DNA of 64,000 nucleotides from an uncultured Eggerthella sp. (GTDB taxonomy: Bacteria > Actinomycetota > Coriobacteriia > Coriobacteriales > Eggerthellaceae): assembly GCA_900542265.1 (NCBI GenBank), contig UQML01000001.1, positions 1-64,000 on the forward strand, given 5' to 3'. Shown piece after piece: positions 1 through 6,825 of this stretch (position 1 is its first letter; every line of letters begins with the position of its first letter). The notes beneath the pieces were generated by a model, which was not told where the DNA came from, ran no database searches, and saw nothing but the letters and a program-made list of their open reading frames with translations. The translations under genes and the position numbers were made by a program.

Positions 1-47
1 CTACACCCTAGAGTTCGTCGGCAGCGTCAGATGTGTATAAGAGACAG
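1..47 (+). other. Illumina Nextera adapter and index left at contig end
   Basis: Bases 15-47 are identical to the Nextera read-1 transposase adapter, and 29-47 are the 19-bp Tn5 mosaic end. Bases 7-14 read CCTAGAGT, which I recall as an i5 index (S516), and bases 1-6 match the end of the P5 flow-cell sequence. P5 end, index, adapter and mosaic end occur in exactly library order. This is library sequence, not genome, and any reading frame that starts here (for example a GTG at 33) is artefactual. Confidence 0.97.
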
Positions 48-326
48 GCAGAGGCACTACATATTGATGACAAGGTCGGCTCACTCGAGATTGGCAAAGA
101 GGCTGATATTGTAGCAATTGATCTGTCGGGCTCGCATCAGATTCCAACTAATGATCCTGTTACAGCAGTCTTGAGTTCCTCTACTGCAAGCGATGTCATG
201 ATGACCATGGTTGGCGGCAACATTCTCTATGACTCTGGTCGTTGGAACATTGACGCTGATGTTTCTAAAAACCTACAGCGTATTTTGGAGATTCGTGCTC
301 GTTTGCGTGCAGCACAAACTAAGTAG
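48..326 (+). CDS. Amidohydrolase, C-terminal fragment (MTA/SAH deaminase-like)
   Basis: This is the last 92 codons of a gene whose 5' part is lost at the contig end. The frame is open from the first genomic base. The visible segment has the typical end of metal-dependent amidohydrolases of the 5-methylthioadenosine/S-adenosylhomocysteine deaminase and chlorohydrolase group: a VGSLEIGKEADIVAIDL strand-turn that closes the small beta domain, then a DP motif and a V-G-G-N-I-L strand. In full-length members the metal-binding His/Asp residues lie upstream, so they cannot be checked here. The product would be a cytosolic purine-nucleoside deaminase, but the substrate is inferred from family resemblance only. 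A related cytosine or guanine deaminase is the alternative. Confidence 0.7.
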   Translation, partial: AEALHIDDKVGSLEIGKEADIVAIDLSGSHQIPTNDPVTAVLSSSTASDVMMTMVGGNILYDSGRWNIDADVSKNLQRILEIRARLRAAQTK

Positions 327-373
327 CACCTAAGAGACAATCCACGCTTAGCAAGGCAAGGGTATAACGATAT

Positions 374-589
374 ATGGCTCAAAAACCAAACAAATCAAAG
401 CAGAAAATTTCCGCTAAGCAGCGCGCAGAACGTGAAGCGCGTGCCACAGAGCGTGCCAAAAAAGAAGCAGAAGAGAAAGCAAAAAAAGAGCGTTTTAAGC
501 GCATCTTTGTTATTGCGGTTTGTGTAATTTTAGCGCTTGCACTTACCCTTCCCACGATGGGATTGTTGGTTTTGGGCGGAAACGCGTAA
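374..589 (+). CDS. Small highly charged single-pass membrane protein
   Basis: A 71-residue protein. Residues 1-43 are almost entirely Lys, Arg, Glu and Ala, consistent with a cytoplasmic helix or coiled coil. Residues about 44-68 form one hydrophobic segment, giving a probable N-in anchor. An AAGGG ribosome site lies upstream of the ATG. It sits 28 bases ahead of the tat genes on the same strand and is probably co-transcribed with them. I recognise no family. The composition suits a small membrane-anchored accessory protein, but any role in Tat export is only a guess from position. Confidence 0.6.
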   Translation: MAQKPNKSKQKISAKQRAEREARATERAKKEAEEKAKKERFKRIFVIAVCVILALALTLPTMGLLVLGGNA

Positions 590-617
590 AAGCCGTAAGT
601 AAGAGAAGGTAAGAATC

Positions 618-1199
618 TTGTTCGGAATTGGCGGATTTGAATTATTTATCATCTTGCTGTTTGGCTTTCTGATTTTCGGTCCTGATAAATTGCCCGAGAT
701 TGCGCGCACAGTAGGTGCAGCCATTGGTAAGTTCAAAAAAGCGCAAGATGAAATGAATCAAGTAATCAACGGGGAGGTCTTAAATCCTAACGTACGACCT
801 TCTGCTAAGGGTGCGACACGTTCGTCGGGGCGTGCTCAAGAAGATACTCATGCAAGCGATGAGCCGACTCCTGTTGTAAAAGAAACCTTTGCTGAGCGCA
901 AAGCGCGTTTTGAGCGCGAACGTGCTCAAGAGCTTGAAAAGGCAGAGATTGAAGCAAACCGTGCGCAAGTAAAAGCTGCAGCACAAGCACAGTCCCAAGA
1001 TCAATCCCAAGTTCAGCCCCAAGCCCAGTCGGTATCTCCGTCTCAGTCGATGAGTGCTGAAGAGCTTTATGGCGTAAAGCCTAAAAAGCCAACTAAACCA
1101 GCGCCTAAGAGTGATCCTGCTGTAGAAACTAACGGGGCAGAAACTAAATCTGCACCTGCGGCAGGCGAGGCTGATGCGACTTCCGGAAAGGAGGCGTAA
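618..1199 (+). CDS. tatB: Sec-independent translocase subunit TatB/TatA
   Basis: A component of the twin-arginine translocase, which moves folded proteins across the cytoplasmic membrane. The N-terminus has the family plan: a short periplasmic start, Glu8, one membrane helix (about residues 6-20), the hinge FGPDKLPE, then an amphipathic helix. Glu8 and the FGP hinge favour TatB over TatA, but a single bifunctional subunit is possible because no second copy is visible. The rest of the 193-residue chain is a low-complexity tail rich in Ala, Gln, Ser and Lys (about residues 55-193). The start is TTG at 618, chosen because GAGAAGGT precedes it at normal spacing and the protein begins MFGIGGFEL. 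tatC follows after 5 bases. Confidence 0.85.
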   Translation: MFGIGGFELFIILLFGFLIFGPDKLPEIARTVGAAIGKFKKAQDEMNQVINGEVLNPNVRPSAKGATRSSGRAQEDTHASDEPTPVVKETFAERKARFERERAQELEKAEIEANRAQVKAAAQAQSQDQSQVQPQAQSVSPSQSMSAEELYGVKPKKPTKPAPKSDPAVETNGAETKSAPAAGEADATSGKEA

Positions 1200-1204
1200 G
1201 TACT

Positions 1205-2065
1205 ATGCCTATCGGACCGGCGCGTATGTCGCTTTTAGATCATTTGGGTGAACTTCGTATGCGCTTAGTGCGCATCGTTGTCTGCTTAATTATTGCGGCA
1301 TGTGTTTTCTATCTCGCAACTCCTACCATTACACAATTATTGTTAATGCCTGTTTCGGAATTCATCCCCAAGGATGCAAATGGTCAAGCTGCCCTTAATG
1401 TATTCGGCGCTTTTGATGCATTTCAGGTGCGTTTTACTTTGGCGCTTTGGACTGCCGCAGTGGCTACTGCGCCTGTTATCTTGTGGCAATTGCTGGCGTT
1501 TTTCTTGCCGGCGCTCAAGCCTCGTGAACGTAAATGGTTTGTACCAACGTTTGCGGTAGCAGTCTTCCTGTTTCTTTTTGGATTAGTTTTTTGCTATTTT
1601 ATTATTTTGCATCCTGCATTTGAATTTCTGACCGATCAAGCTTCGGGCTTTGCCACTATCTTGCCTGAAGCAGATAAATGGATTGATATTATCTTGAAGT
1701 TCGAATTGGGCTTTGGATGTGCTTTTGAATTGCCCCTTATCGTCTTCTATCTCGTTATCTTTAACGTTATCCCCTATGCCAAGTTGCGTGCATCCTGGCG
1801 TATTGTCTACATTGTGCTGCTAACATTTTCGGCAGTAATTACGCCTGACGCATCGCCGGTAACCATGATGCTCATGTTTGCGGCTATGCTTGCCTTGTAT
1901 GAACTTTCGCTTTTAGCAGCGCGTATTGGTCTCAAAAAGCGTATTGAGCGTCAAGAAGCGCGCAAAAAACAAGATGAGCTTGAAGCGGCAGAGGCTAAAG
2001 AAGAATTTGTCCGTATGAAACAAGCTGCTCAGCGTCATTTCTGGGGCGATGAGGAAGAGCGTTAA
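1205..2065 (+). CDS. tatC: Sec-independent translocase subunit TatC
   Basis: The multi-spanning receptor of the Tat pathway, which recognises twin-arginine signal peptides with TatB. At 286 residues it is near the usual size. The N-terminal MSLLDHLGELRMRL segment is the classical TatC start, followed by six hydrophobic segments. The motif FFLPALKPRERKW lies in the first cytoplasmic loop, and the later SAVITPDASPVTMMLMF helix is also characteristic. The C-terminus carries a charged coiled tail (about 245-286) unlike the short tail of E. coli TatC. A strong AAAGGAGG site overlaps the end of tatB. hypA starts 2 bases after the stop, so tatB-tatC-hypA-hypB look like one transcript. Confidence 0.95.
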   Translation: MPIGPARMSLLDHLGELRMRLVRIVVCLIIAACVFYLATPTITQLLLMPVSEFIPKDANGQAALNVFGAFDAFQVRFTLALWTAAVATAPVILWQLLAFFLPALKPRERKWFVPTFAVAVFLFLFGLVFCYFIILHPAFEFLTDQASGFATILPEADKWIDIILKFELGFGCAFELPLIVFYLVIFNVIPYAKLRASWRIVYIVLLTFSAVITPDASPVTMMLMFAAMLALYELSLLAARIGLKKRIERQEARKKQDELEAAEAKEEFVRMKQAAQRHFWGDEEER

Positions 2066-2067
2066 TC

Positions 2068-2430
2068 ATGCATGAATTAGGAATCATGACAGGCGTTATG
2101 GAGTCAGCAACAACGGCTGCACGAGATGCCGGGGCTGATAAGATCTTGAAAATCACCTTGCGAGTGGGCGTGATGACCGAAGCCATTGAAGATGCACTGC
2201 GATTCGCCTTTGATGTGGTTGCGGAAAACACCCTTGCAGAAGATGCTGAACTAGAGATTATTATGGTGGAGCCGGAAAGCATCTGTTTGAGTTGTGGCCA
2301 TACGTTTGCGCACGACAGATTCCATATGCTCTGTCCTGAGTGCGAGAGTCCCTTTACAGAATTAATCAAAGGCAAAGAATTAGAAATTGCCTCGCTTGAG
2401 GTCGACCTTCCTGATGAGGAGGAATCATAA
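2068..2430 (+). CDS. hypA: Hydrogenase/urease nickel incorporation protein HypA
   Basis: A nickel metallochaperone that delivers Ni2+ with HypB during maturation of [NiFe] hydrogenase or other nickel enzymes. The chain is 120 residues, typical for the family. It starts MHELG, where the N-terminal Met-His-Glu forms the nickel site. Its zinc ribbon is formed by C73-x-x-C76 and C89-x-x-C92. The hypB start codon overlaps the hypA stop by one base (TAATG), indicating translational coupling. No hydrogenase, urease or other hyp genes are in the window. Confidence 0.93.
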   Translation: MHELGIMTGVMESATTAARDAGADKILKITLRVGVMTEAIEDALRFAFDVVAENTLAEDAELEIIMVEPESICLSCGHTFAHDRFHMLCPECESPFTELIKGKELEIASLEVDLPDEEES

Positions 2431-3080
2431 TGCAGATTGATTTGAAACAGCCTATCCTAGACAAAAACGACAAACTCGCCCAAGACAACCGTGATCTCTT
2501 CAAGGAGAAGAAAGTCTTTGTTCTTGATTTGTTAGCTTCTCCTGGTTCTGGTAAAACATCGACTATCTTGGCAACTATTGAAGCGTTGCGCGATGAGTTT
2601 AACATTGCGGTTATTGAAGGTGATATTGCCTCATCGGTCGACTCCGAAAAAATCAAGGCGCAAGGCATTGCCGCGGTACAGATCAATACGGGTGGCGCTT
2701 GCCATCTCGAATCTGACATGATTCGCCGCGCCGTAGAGGTGCTTGATCTCGACAACCTTGATCTCATCATTATCGAAAACGTTGGCAATTTGGTGTGTCC
2801 GACTGATTTTGACCTTGGTGAGAATATGAAGGCGATGATTCTTTCCGTTCCTGAAGGAGACGACAAACCACTGAAATATCCGGGTGTATTTCAGGCATCG
2901 CGCGCCATTGTGCTCAATAAGGTAGATACTTTGCCAGTTTTTAACTTTGATAAAGCGTTATTTGATGAGCATATCCATAACTTAAATCCAACTGCTCCTA
3001 TTTTCCCTATTTCTGCCACTAATGGTGAGGGAGTAGAGGCGTGGGCAGAGTGGTTAGCTGAGCAGATTCGTACGCTCTAA
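2430..3080 (+). CDS. hypB: Nickel incorporation GTPase HypB
   Basis: A GTPase that partners HypA and hydrolyses GTP to release nickel to the target enzyme. Visible motifs are the P-loop SPGSGKT (about 37-43), EGDIAS for the metal switch, GGACHLE with Cys91-His92 of the dimer-interface metal site, an ENVGNLVCP segment, and NKVD for guanine recognition. The chain is 216 residues. It lacks the His-rich N-terminal nickel-storage stretch and the N-terminal CxxGCxC site of E. coli HypB, so it is the compact form. The last gene of the tat-hyp run. The 3081-3104 bases after it hold only a weak AGCGC/GCGCT hairpin without a T-run. Confidence 0.94.
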   Translation: MQIDLKQPILDKNDKLAQDNRDLFKEKKVFVLDLLASPGSGKTSTILATIEALRDEFNIAVIEGDIASSVDSEKIKAQGIAAVQINTGGACHLESDMIRRAVEVLDLDNLDLIIIENVGNLVCPTDFDLGENMKAMILSVPEGDDKPLKYPGVFQASRAIVLNKVDTLPVFNFDKALFDEHIHNLNPTAPIFPISATNGEGVEAWAEWLAEQIRTL

Positions 3081-3236
3081 AAAGCGCATCACGATGAACG
3101 CGCTATTAACATTTGATTACAGTGCGGCAGTTTTGCTTTAAGTGCGCCATACTAGGCTATGTAAATGAGGCTCTACTGTGTAACGAGGTTATGCAATGAG
3201 GCTGCTATGAGCCGATCGAGGGGATTGGGGATACCC

Positions 3237-4055
3237 ATGGAATTAGCAGAAAAGTACGAACGTAGTTGTAATGCTTTGCGTGATTATGCGCAGGCTGCTA
3301 GTTTTTCTGACATCGTCATTGGCTTATCAGGTGGCATTGACTCATCGCTCGTAGCAAAAATGTGTGTTGATGTCTTTGGCGCCGATCACGTCCATGGCTA
3401 TCTTTTACCTGGCCCCTATTCAACGGATCATTCTCTTGTGGATGCGCAAGACTTGGCAGATAATTTAGGTATTGCGACTGAGATCGTCCCTATTGTTGAA
3501 CCGTATCAGGCTTTTAGTGAGGTACTCTTTAAGGCGCTTGACGGTGAACTTACCGGCCTCGCTTCTGAGAACACACAAGCACGTTGTCGCATGGTGTGTC
3601 TTATGGCCATTTCTAACCATTATGGTTGGATGATGATTAACACCGGCAATAAGTCAGAGGCGGCGATGGGCTTTTCGACCCTCTACGGTGATACTTCGGG
3701 CGCCTTTGCTCCCATCGGCGGTCTCTATAAAACAGATGTCTTTGCCATCTGCCACATGCTCAATGAACGCGCTGAACTTGCAGGAGAAATTCCTCCTATT
3801 CCTGAAAACGTACTCATCAAGCCTCCCTCGGCTGAGCTTTCTCCTGATGCTAAGGATGAGACGGCAATGGGTATCGACTATGCCACGCTTGATCAGATTC
3901 TTATCAAGTATTACGAGCAGGGCGTTGATATCCCGTGTCTTGTTGCGCAAGGCTTTGATGAGGAACAAGTCGCCTATGTAATTAAGCGTGTTGATGGGTA
4001 TGCCTTTAAGCGTGCCATTGAGCCACCGTATCCTATGGATACGTTCTACGAGTAA
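3237..4055 (+). CDS. nadE: NH3-dependent NAD synthetase
   Basis: Amidates nicotinate adenine dinucleotide to NAD using ATP and ammonia. The PP-loop SGGIDSS is at residues 31-37. The later block NTGNKSEAAMGFSTLYGD binds the deamido-NAD and ATP. No glutaminase domain is present, so ammonia is the nitrogen source. ATG at 3237 gives 272 residues, close to the family length, and the protein starts MELAEKYERS. ATGs at 3207 (a GAGG lies just upstream) and 3165 are in frame and remain possible. The gene is not linked to nadABC, which lie about 42 kb away on the other strand. Confidence 0.93.
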   Translation: MELAEKYERSCNALRDYAQAASFSDIVIGLSGGIDSSLVAKMCVDVFGADHVHGYLLPGPYSTDHSLVDAQDLADNLGIATEIVPIVEPYQAFSEVLFKALDGELTGLASENTQARCRMVCLMAISNHYGWMMINTGNKSEAAMGFSTLYGDTSGAFAPIGGLYKTDVFAICHMLNERAELAGEIPPIPENVLIKPPSAELSPDAKDETAMGIDYATLDQILIKYYEQGVDIPCLVAQGFDEEQVAYVIKRVDGYAFKRAIEPPYPMDTFYE

Positions 4056-4129
4056 CACTCTTTGGTAAAAGTATTTTGCTAACGTGACTCAATAGTATCT
4101 AAAGCGCCGAGCATTGAGCGGAGGATAAA

Positions 4130-4801
4130 ATGAATACTCTTCTATTCATGCAAGAGCATCCAGAATATTTTGAGGACTTTGTAACGCGTAGTACGTATCA
4201 TTCTAATGCTATTGAAGGATCGACGCTTTCCTATGCTGAGACGTATGCCATTTTATGGAACGATAACTCTTTACGCGTGACCGCCACTGCTCGCGAATTA
4301 TATGAAGCGATTAATCATAAATATGCAATGGCTACGGCTTCAGAAAATTTGACAGAGGATCTTTCGGAGAATCTTATTAAAAGAATTGCGAAAGATATTA
4401 ATCGTAATATCAGCGGAATAGATACGTATCGAAAAACTGCCGTTTATATTCGTGGCGCGGAGCATCTTCCTCCTGAGGCAAATCAGGTTAATCAGCGCAT
4501 GATGCAACTTGTTTACGATTACAACCATAGCGTTATAGAGGACCCGTTTCTTAAAGAGTCTCAGTTTCATATTCAATTTGAAAGGATTCATCCTTTCGAG
4601 GATGGTAATGGGAGAACAGGGCGAATTTTGATCAATAGAGGACTCATGAGAAGTGGTGTTGCTCCTGTGGTTATTCCTCTTGAAGAGCGCGCTGAATATA
4701 TGGAGCATCTAGCGGCAAGTGATTACGAAGGTTTATCTGACATGCTTTGTCGTTTGTCTGAATTTGAAGAAAAGCGGATGCAGCATTTTTCTGATCTCTA
4801 G
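4130..4801 (+). CDS. Fic domain protein (predicted AMP transferase, self-inhibited)
   Basis: A Fic-fold enzyme predicted to transfer AMP, or another nucleotide part, onto Ser/Thr/Tyr of target proteins. The canonical motif HPFEDGNGRTGR begins at His154, the catalytic base, with the intact Arg that binds the gamma phosphate. The N-terminal SNAIEGS (Ser25 to Glu29-Gly30) matches the S-x-x-x-E-G inhibitory helix motif. That would keep the enzyme off by blocking the gamma phosphate site (class II architecture), so a separate antitoxin is not required. The chain is 223 residues with a GGAGG-like site before ATG. It stands just upstream of hipBA and forms a small toxin-like cluster with it. Confidence 0.88.
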   Translation: MNTLLFMQEHPEYFEDFVTRSTYHSNAIEGSTLSYAETYAILWNDNSLRVTATARELYEAINHKYAMATASENLTEDLSENLIKRIAKDINRNISGIDTYRKTAVYIRGAEHLPPEANQVNQRMMQLVYDYNHSVIEDPFLKESQFHIQFERIHPFEDGNGRTGRILINRGLMRSGVAPVVIPLEERAEYMEHLAASDYEGLSDMLCRLSEFEEKRMQHFSDL

Positions 4802-4863
4802 CTATTTATATATTTGGTATCAGTTTAGATTTCCTTAAAGCCCTTCAATATCGAGGCGTATTT

Positions 4864-4934
4864 CGCAAAATTTTGCGTATTACTTGACTCGCAAAATAAT
4901 GCGAATTATTATATTCGCAAAATAATGCGAATAT
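4864..4934 (+). promoter_or_regulatory. Three evenly spaced palindromic operators of the hip operon
   Basis: Three near-identical palindromes have their cores at 4864-4877, 4890-4903 and 4916-4929, each exactly 26 bases from the next. The first core is CGCAAAATTTTGCG. The second and third are CGCAAAATAATGCG. The third extends to 9-bp perfect arms (ATATTCGCA and TGCGAATAT, 4911-4934). A further half-site TGCGAA follows at 4950-4955. They bracket and overlap the promoter of the HipB-like regulator, so they are the probable autoregulatory operator of HipB/HipBA. Confidence 0.85.
4884..4912 (+). promoter_or_regulatory. Promoter of hipBA
   Basis: A -35 element TTGACT (4884-4889), a 17-base spacer, and a -10 element TATTAT (4907-4912) make a strong sigma-70-type promoter. 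Operator 2 lies inside the spacer, operator 1 lies upstream of the -35, and operator 3 overlaps the -10 and the expected start (about 4919). This arrangement predicts tight repression. Confidence 0.8.
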
Positions 4935-4972
4935 ATTCTCTTGCTGTTATGCGAATTTGTGAGGGTGTTCTG

Positions 4973-5314
4973 ATGGTTGACGCACTTGAAATTGGATACG
5001 CAATAAAGGATCGACGCGCCCAACTTGGTTTAACGCAAGCCGAAGTTGCGAAAGCTGCTGGTATATCAAGTCGGTGTTTGTGGTCACTTGAACTAGGTCG
5101 AAATACGGGAGTCCAGCTTAATAAGCTCCTTGCCGTTTTTAAAGTTCTTGGACTTGATTTCTGTATTAAAGAGGTTGATGAAACGCAAGCCACTGTGCAA
5201 AACAAGAGTGATGAGGATTTCAATGTTTCAGAATATTTGGAACAAAGGTTTTCAGGAAGCAATGCAAAAGTTGATTTTGACCCACTTGCTATTTTGATGG
5301 GAAAAGATGAATGA
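4973..5314 (+). CDS. hipB: HipB-like XRE-family antitoxin/repressor
   Basis: A helix-turn-helix DNA-binding protein expected to neutralise HipA and repress the operon. The XRE-type domain spans about residues 8-62, including the turn around LTQAEVAKAAGISSRCLW and the dimerisation segment NKLLAVFKVLGLDFCIKEV. The tail to residue 113 is acidic and may contact the kinase. ATG at 4973 is preferred because GAGGGTG precedes it. An upstream in-frame ATA/ATG region at 4925 lies inside operator 3 and is not a plausible start. The stop overlaps the hipA start (ATGATG), a classic coupling seen in hipBA operons. Confidence 0.88.
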   Translation: MVDALEIGYAIKDRRAQLGLTQAEVAKAAGISSRCLWSLELGRNTGVQLNKLLAVFKVLGLDFCIKEVDETQATVQNKSDEDFNVSEYLEQRFSGSNAKVDFDPLAILMGKDE

Positions 5315-6609
5315 TGGTAAACGAACTGGAAGTTATGATTTCTGGCAATAAGGCGGGGGTTCTCAGACAAGGTACTGATGGTTCTCTATCATTCCAGTAT
5401 CTTAGAGATTATCGTGGTGTTCCTCTTTCATCTGCTATGCCCCTTTCGACGCAAATATATAAAGACAAAATCATTCGACCATATTTATGGGGACTTTTGC
5501 CTGAAGATCCTAACACACGTAAATATGTTGCAGCAGAGGCTGAAGTTTCTTATAACAATCCCTTTGCGCTCTTGAGTGTTATTGGGCTTGATTGCCCAGG
5601 TGCTGTTCAGTTCTACGTGTCAGACACTCAAATAACCCATGAAGAACGTCTCATTCCTATCAACGAAGGCGACATTGCTTCTCGACTTGCACGAAGCCGC
5701 AGTAATGAATCAAGTTGGATTGCTGACAATGAGCATTGGAGTCTCGGCGGTCAACAAAATAAGTTCGCTCTGAGAAAATATAAAAACGGATGGTTTATTT
5801 GCGAAGGAACTGCAGCTACTACCCATATTTTGAAAAGTGGCGTAAGGGAACTTGCGCATCAAGCTCTTAATGAGTATATATGCATGCGTTTGGCAGCAGA
5901 GTGCGGTATAGATGCCGCACAAGTTGAATATGTTGAGTTTGAGGGCAGAGAGGGTGTCGAGCCGGCAATTGTTGTTGAACGTTATGATCGGCTAATTACA
6001 AAACAGCATGTTGTCCGTTTGCATCAAGAAGACCTTTGCCAAGCTTTAGGATGTTTGCCAGACAATAAATACACCATGTATGGAGGTCCAACAAGCATAG
6101 ATGTAATACAACTTCTAATGTCTACAGGTTCTACAGCAGCAAATAACGTGGCAAGATTGTTGCAGATGCTTTTCTTTAATTATCTTATTGCCGCAACTGA
6201 TGGGCATGCAAAAAATTACTCCCTTATGTTGAACGTTAGTGGCGACCATCGTCTTGCTCCTATGTATGATGTGGCTTCTATTGCGCCCTATATAGAAAGA
6301 GCTCAGTGGAATATAAAACCTCCAAAGCTTGCAATGTCGATAGGCGGAGAAAATCGTGTAGGTCATCTTACAGCTAATCATCTTCATAAGTTTGTGGAAC
6401 AATGTGATTTAGGGAAGATGGGTATTACAGGTGAGAGATGTAGAGAATTGATAATGCTTTATGCTGATTTGATTCCTAAAAAGCTATCTGACATATTTGA
6501 TGAAATAGAAGATACTCAATCCGCCTTAGCTGCTAGGGAGCTAAGAGCATGTATGGAAGAACCTATCGCAATATCATGCAAGAGATCTAAAGAACGATTG
6601 TTGGATTAA
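5311..6609 (+). CDS. hipA: HipA-like serine/threonine kinase toxin
   Basis: A member of the HipA toxin family. E. coli HipA phosphorylates glutamyl-tRNA synthetase and induces dormancy, but the target here is unknown. It has the N-terminal couple_hipA region (about 5-100), then SLGGQQNKFAL for nucleotide positioning, a THILK strand, a YDRL block, LHQEDLCQALG, the catalytic loop ATDGHAKNYSL with Asp297, and the metal-binding APMYDVAS. All kinase hallmarks are intact, so it should be active. At 432 residues it is full length. It is co-transcribed with hipB and followed by a strong terminator. Confidence 0.93.
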   Translation: MMVNELEVMISGNKAGVLRQGTDGSLSFQYLRDYRGVPLSSAMPLSTQIYKDKIIRPYLWGLLPEDPNTRKYVAAEAEVSYNNPFALLSVIGLDCPGAVQFYVSDTQITHEERLIPINEGDIASRLARSRSNESSWIADNEHWSLGGQQNKFALRKYKNGWFICEGTAATTHILKSGVRELAHQALNEYICMRLAAECGIDAAQVEYVEFEGREGVEPAIVVERYDRLITKQHVVRLHQEDLCQALGCLPDNKYTMYGGPTSIDVIQLLMSTGSTAANNVARLLQMLFFNYLIAATDGHAKNYSLMLNVSGDHRLAPMYDVASIAPYIERAQWNIKPPKLAMSIGGENRVGHLTANHLHKFVEQCDLGKMGITGERCRELIMLYADLIPKKLSDIFDEIEDTQSALAARELRACMEEPIAISCKRSKERLLD

Positions 6610-6669
6610 GAGTTGTATAGATTGATTTCTGCGCCTGCTGGAAACAAATCAAAGGTGGACTACTCTCTC

Positions 6670-6692
6670 TGAGAGACAATAAGCGTCTCTCA
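6670..6692. other. Short perfect hairpin downstream of hipA
   Basis: GAGAGAC (6671-6677) and GTCTCTC (6685-6691) pair perfectly around a 7-base loop, with an extra T-A pair outside. There is no T-run, so this is not a terminator by itself. It could be a 3' processing or stability element, or a protein site, between hipA and the terminator. Confidence 0.45.
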
Positions 6693-6720
6693 ATCCGCGC
6701 AAGGGGAATGTCGCGTTATA

Positions 6721-6758
6721 AAAATGCGGGTGCTTCTAAAAAGAAACATCCGCATTTT
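6721..6758. terminator. Bidirectional rho-independent terminator
   Basis: Arms 6721-6737 and 6742-6758 form a 17-bp stem (two G-U or mismatch positions) around an AAAA loop. T-runs occur on both strands, so it can end hipBA on the plus strand and the acyl-CoA dehydrogenase on the minus strand. Confidence 0.88.
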
Positions 6759-6825
6759 ATAAGAGGGCTTAGTCTGAAATAGGCATTTCAATTCCGTATT
6801 TCAGTAATGATCAACAGCGCGACGA

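Noticed and set aside
33..47. GTG start of the first gene at 33
   Set aside because: It lies inside the Nextera adapter, so the first true codon is at 48.
3081..3104. Terminator after hypB
   Set aside because: A 5-bp AGCGC/GCGCT stem with no T-run is too weak to call.
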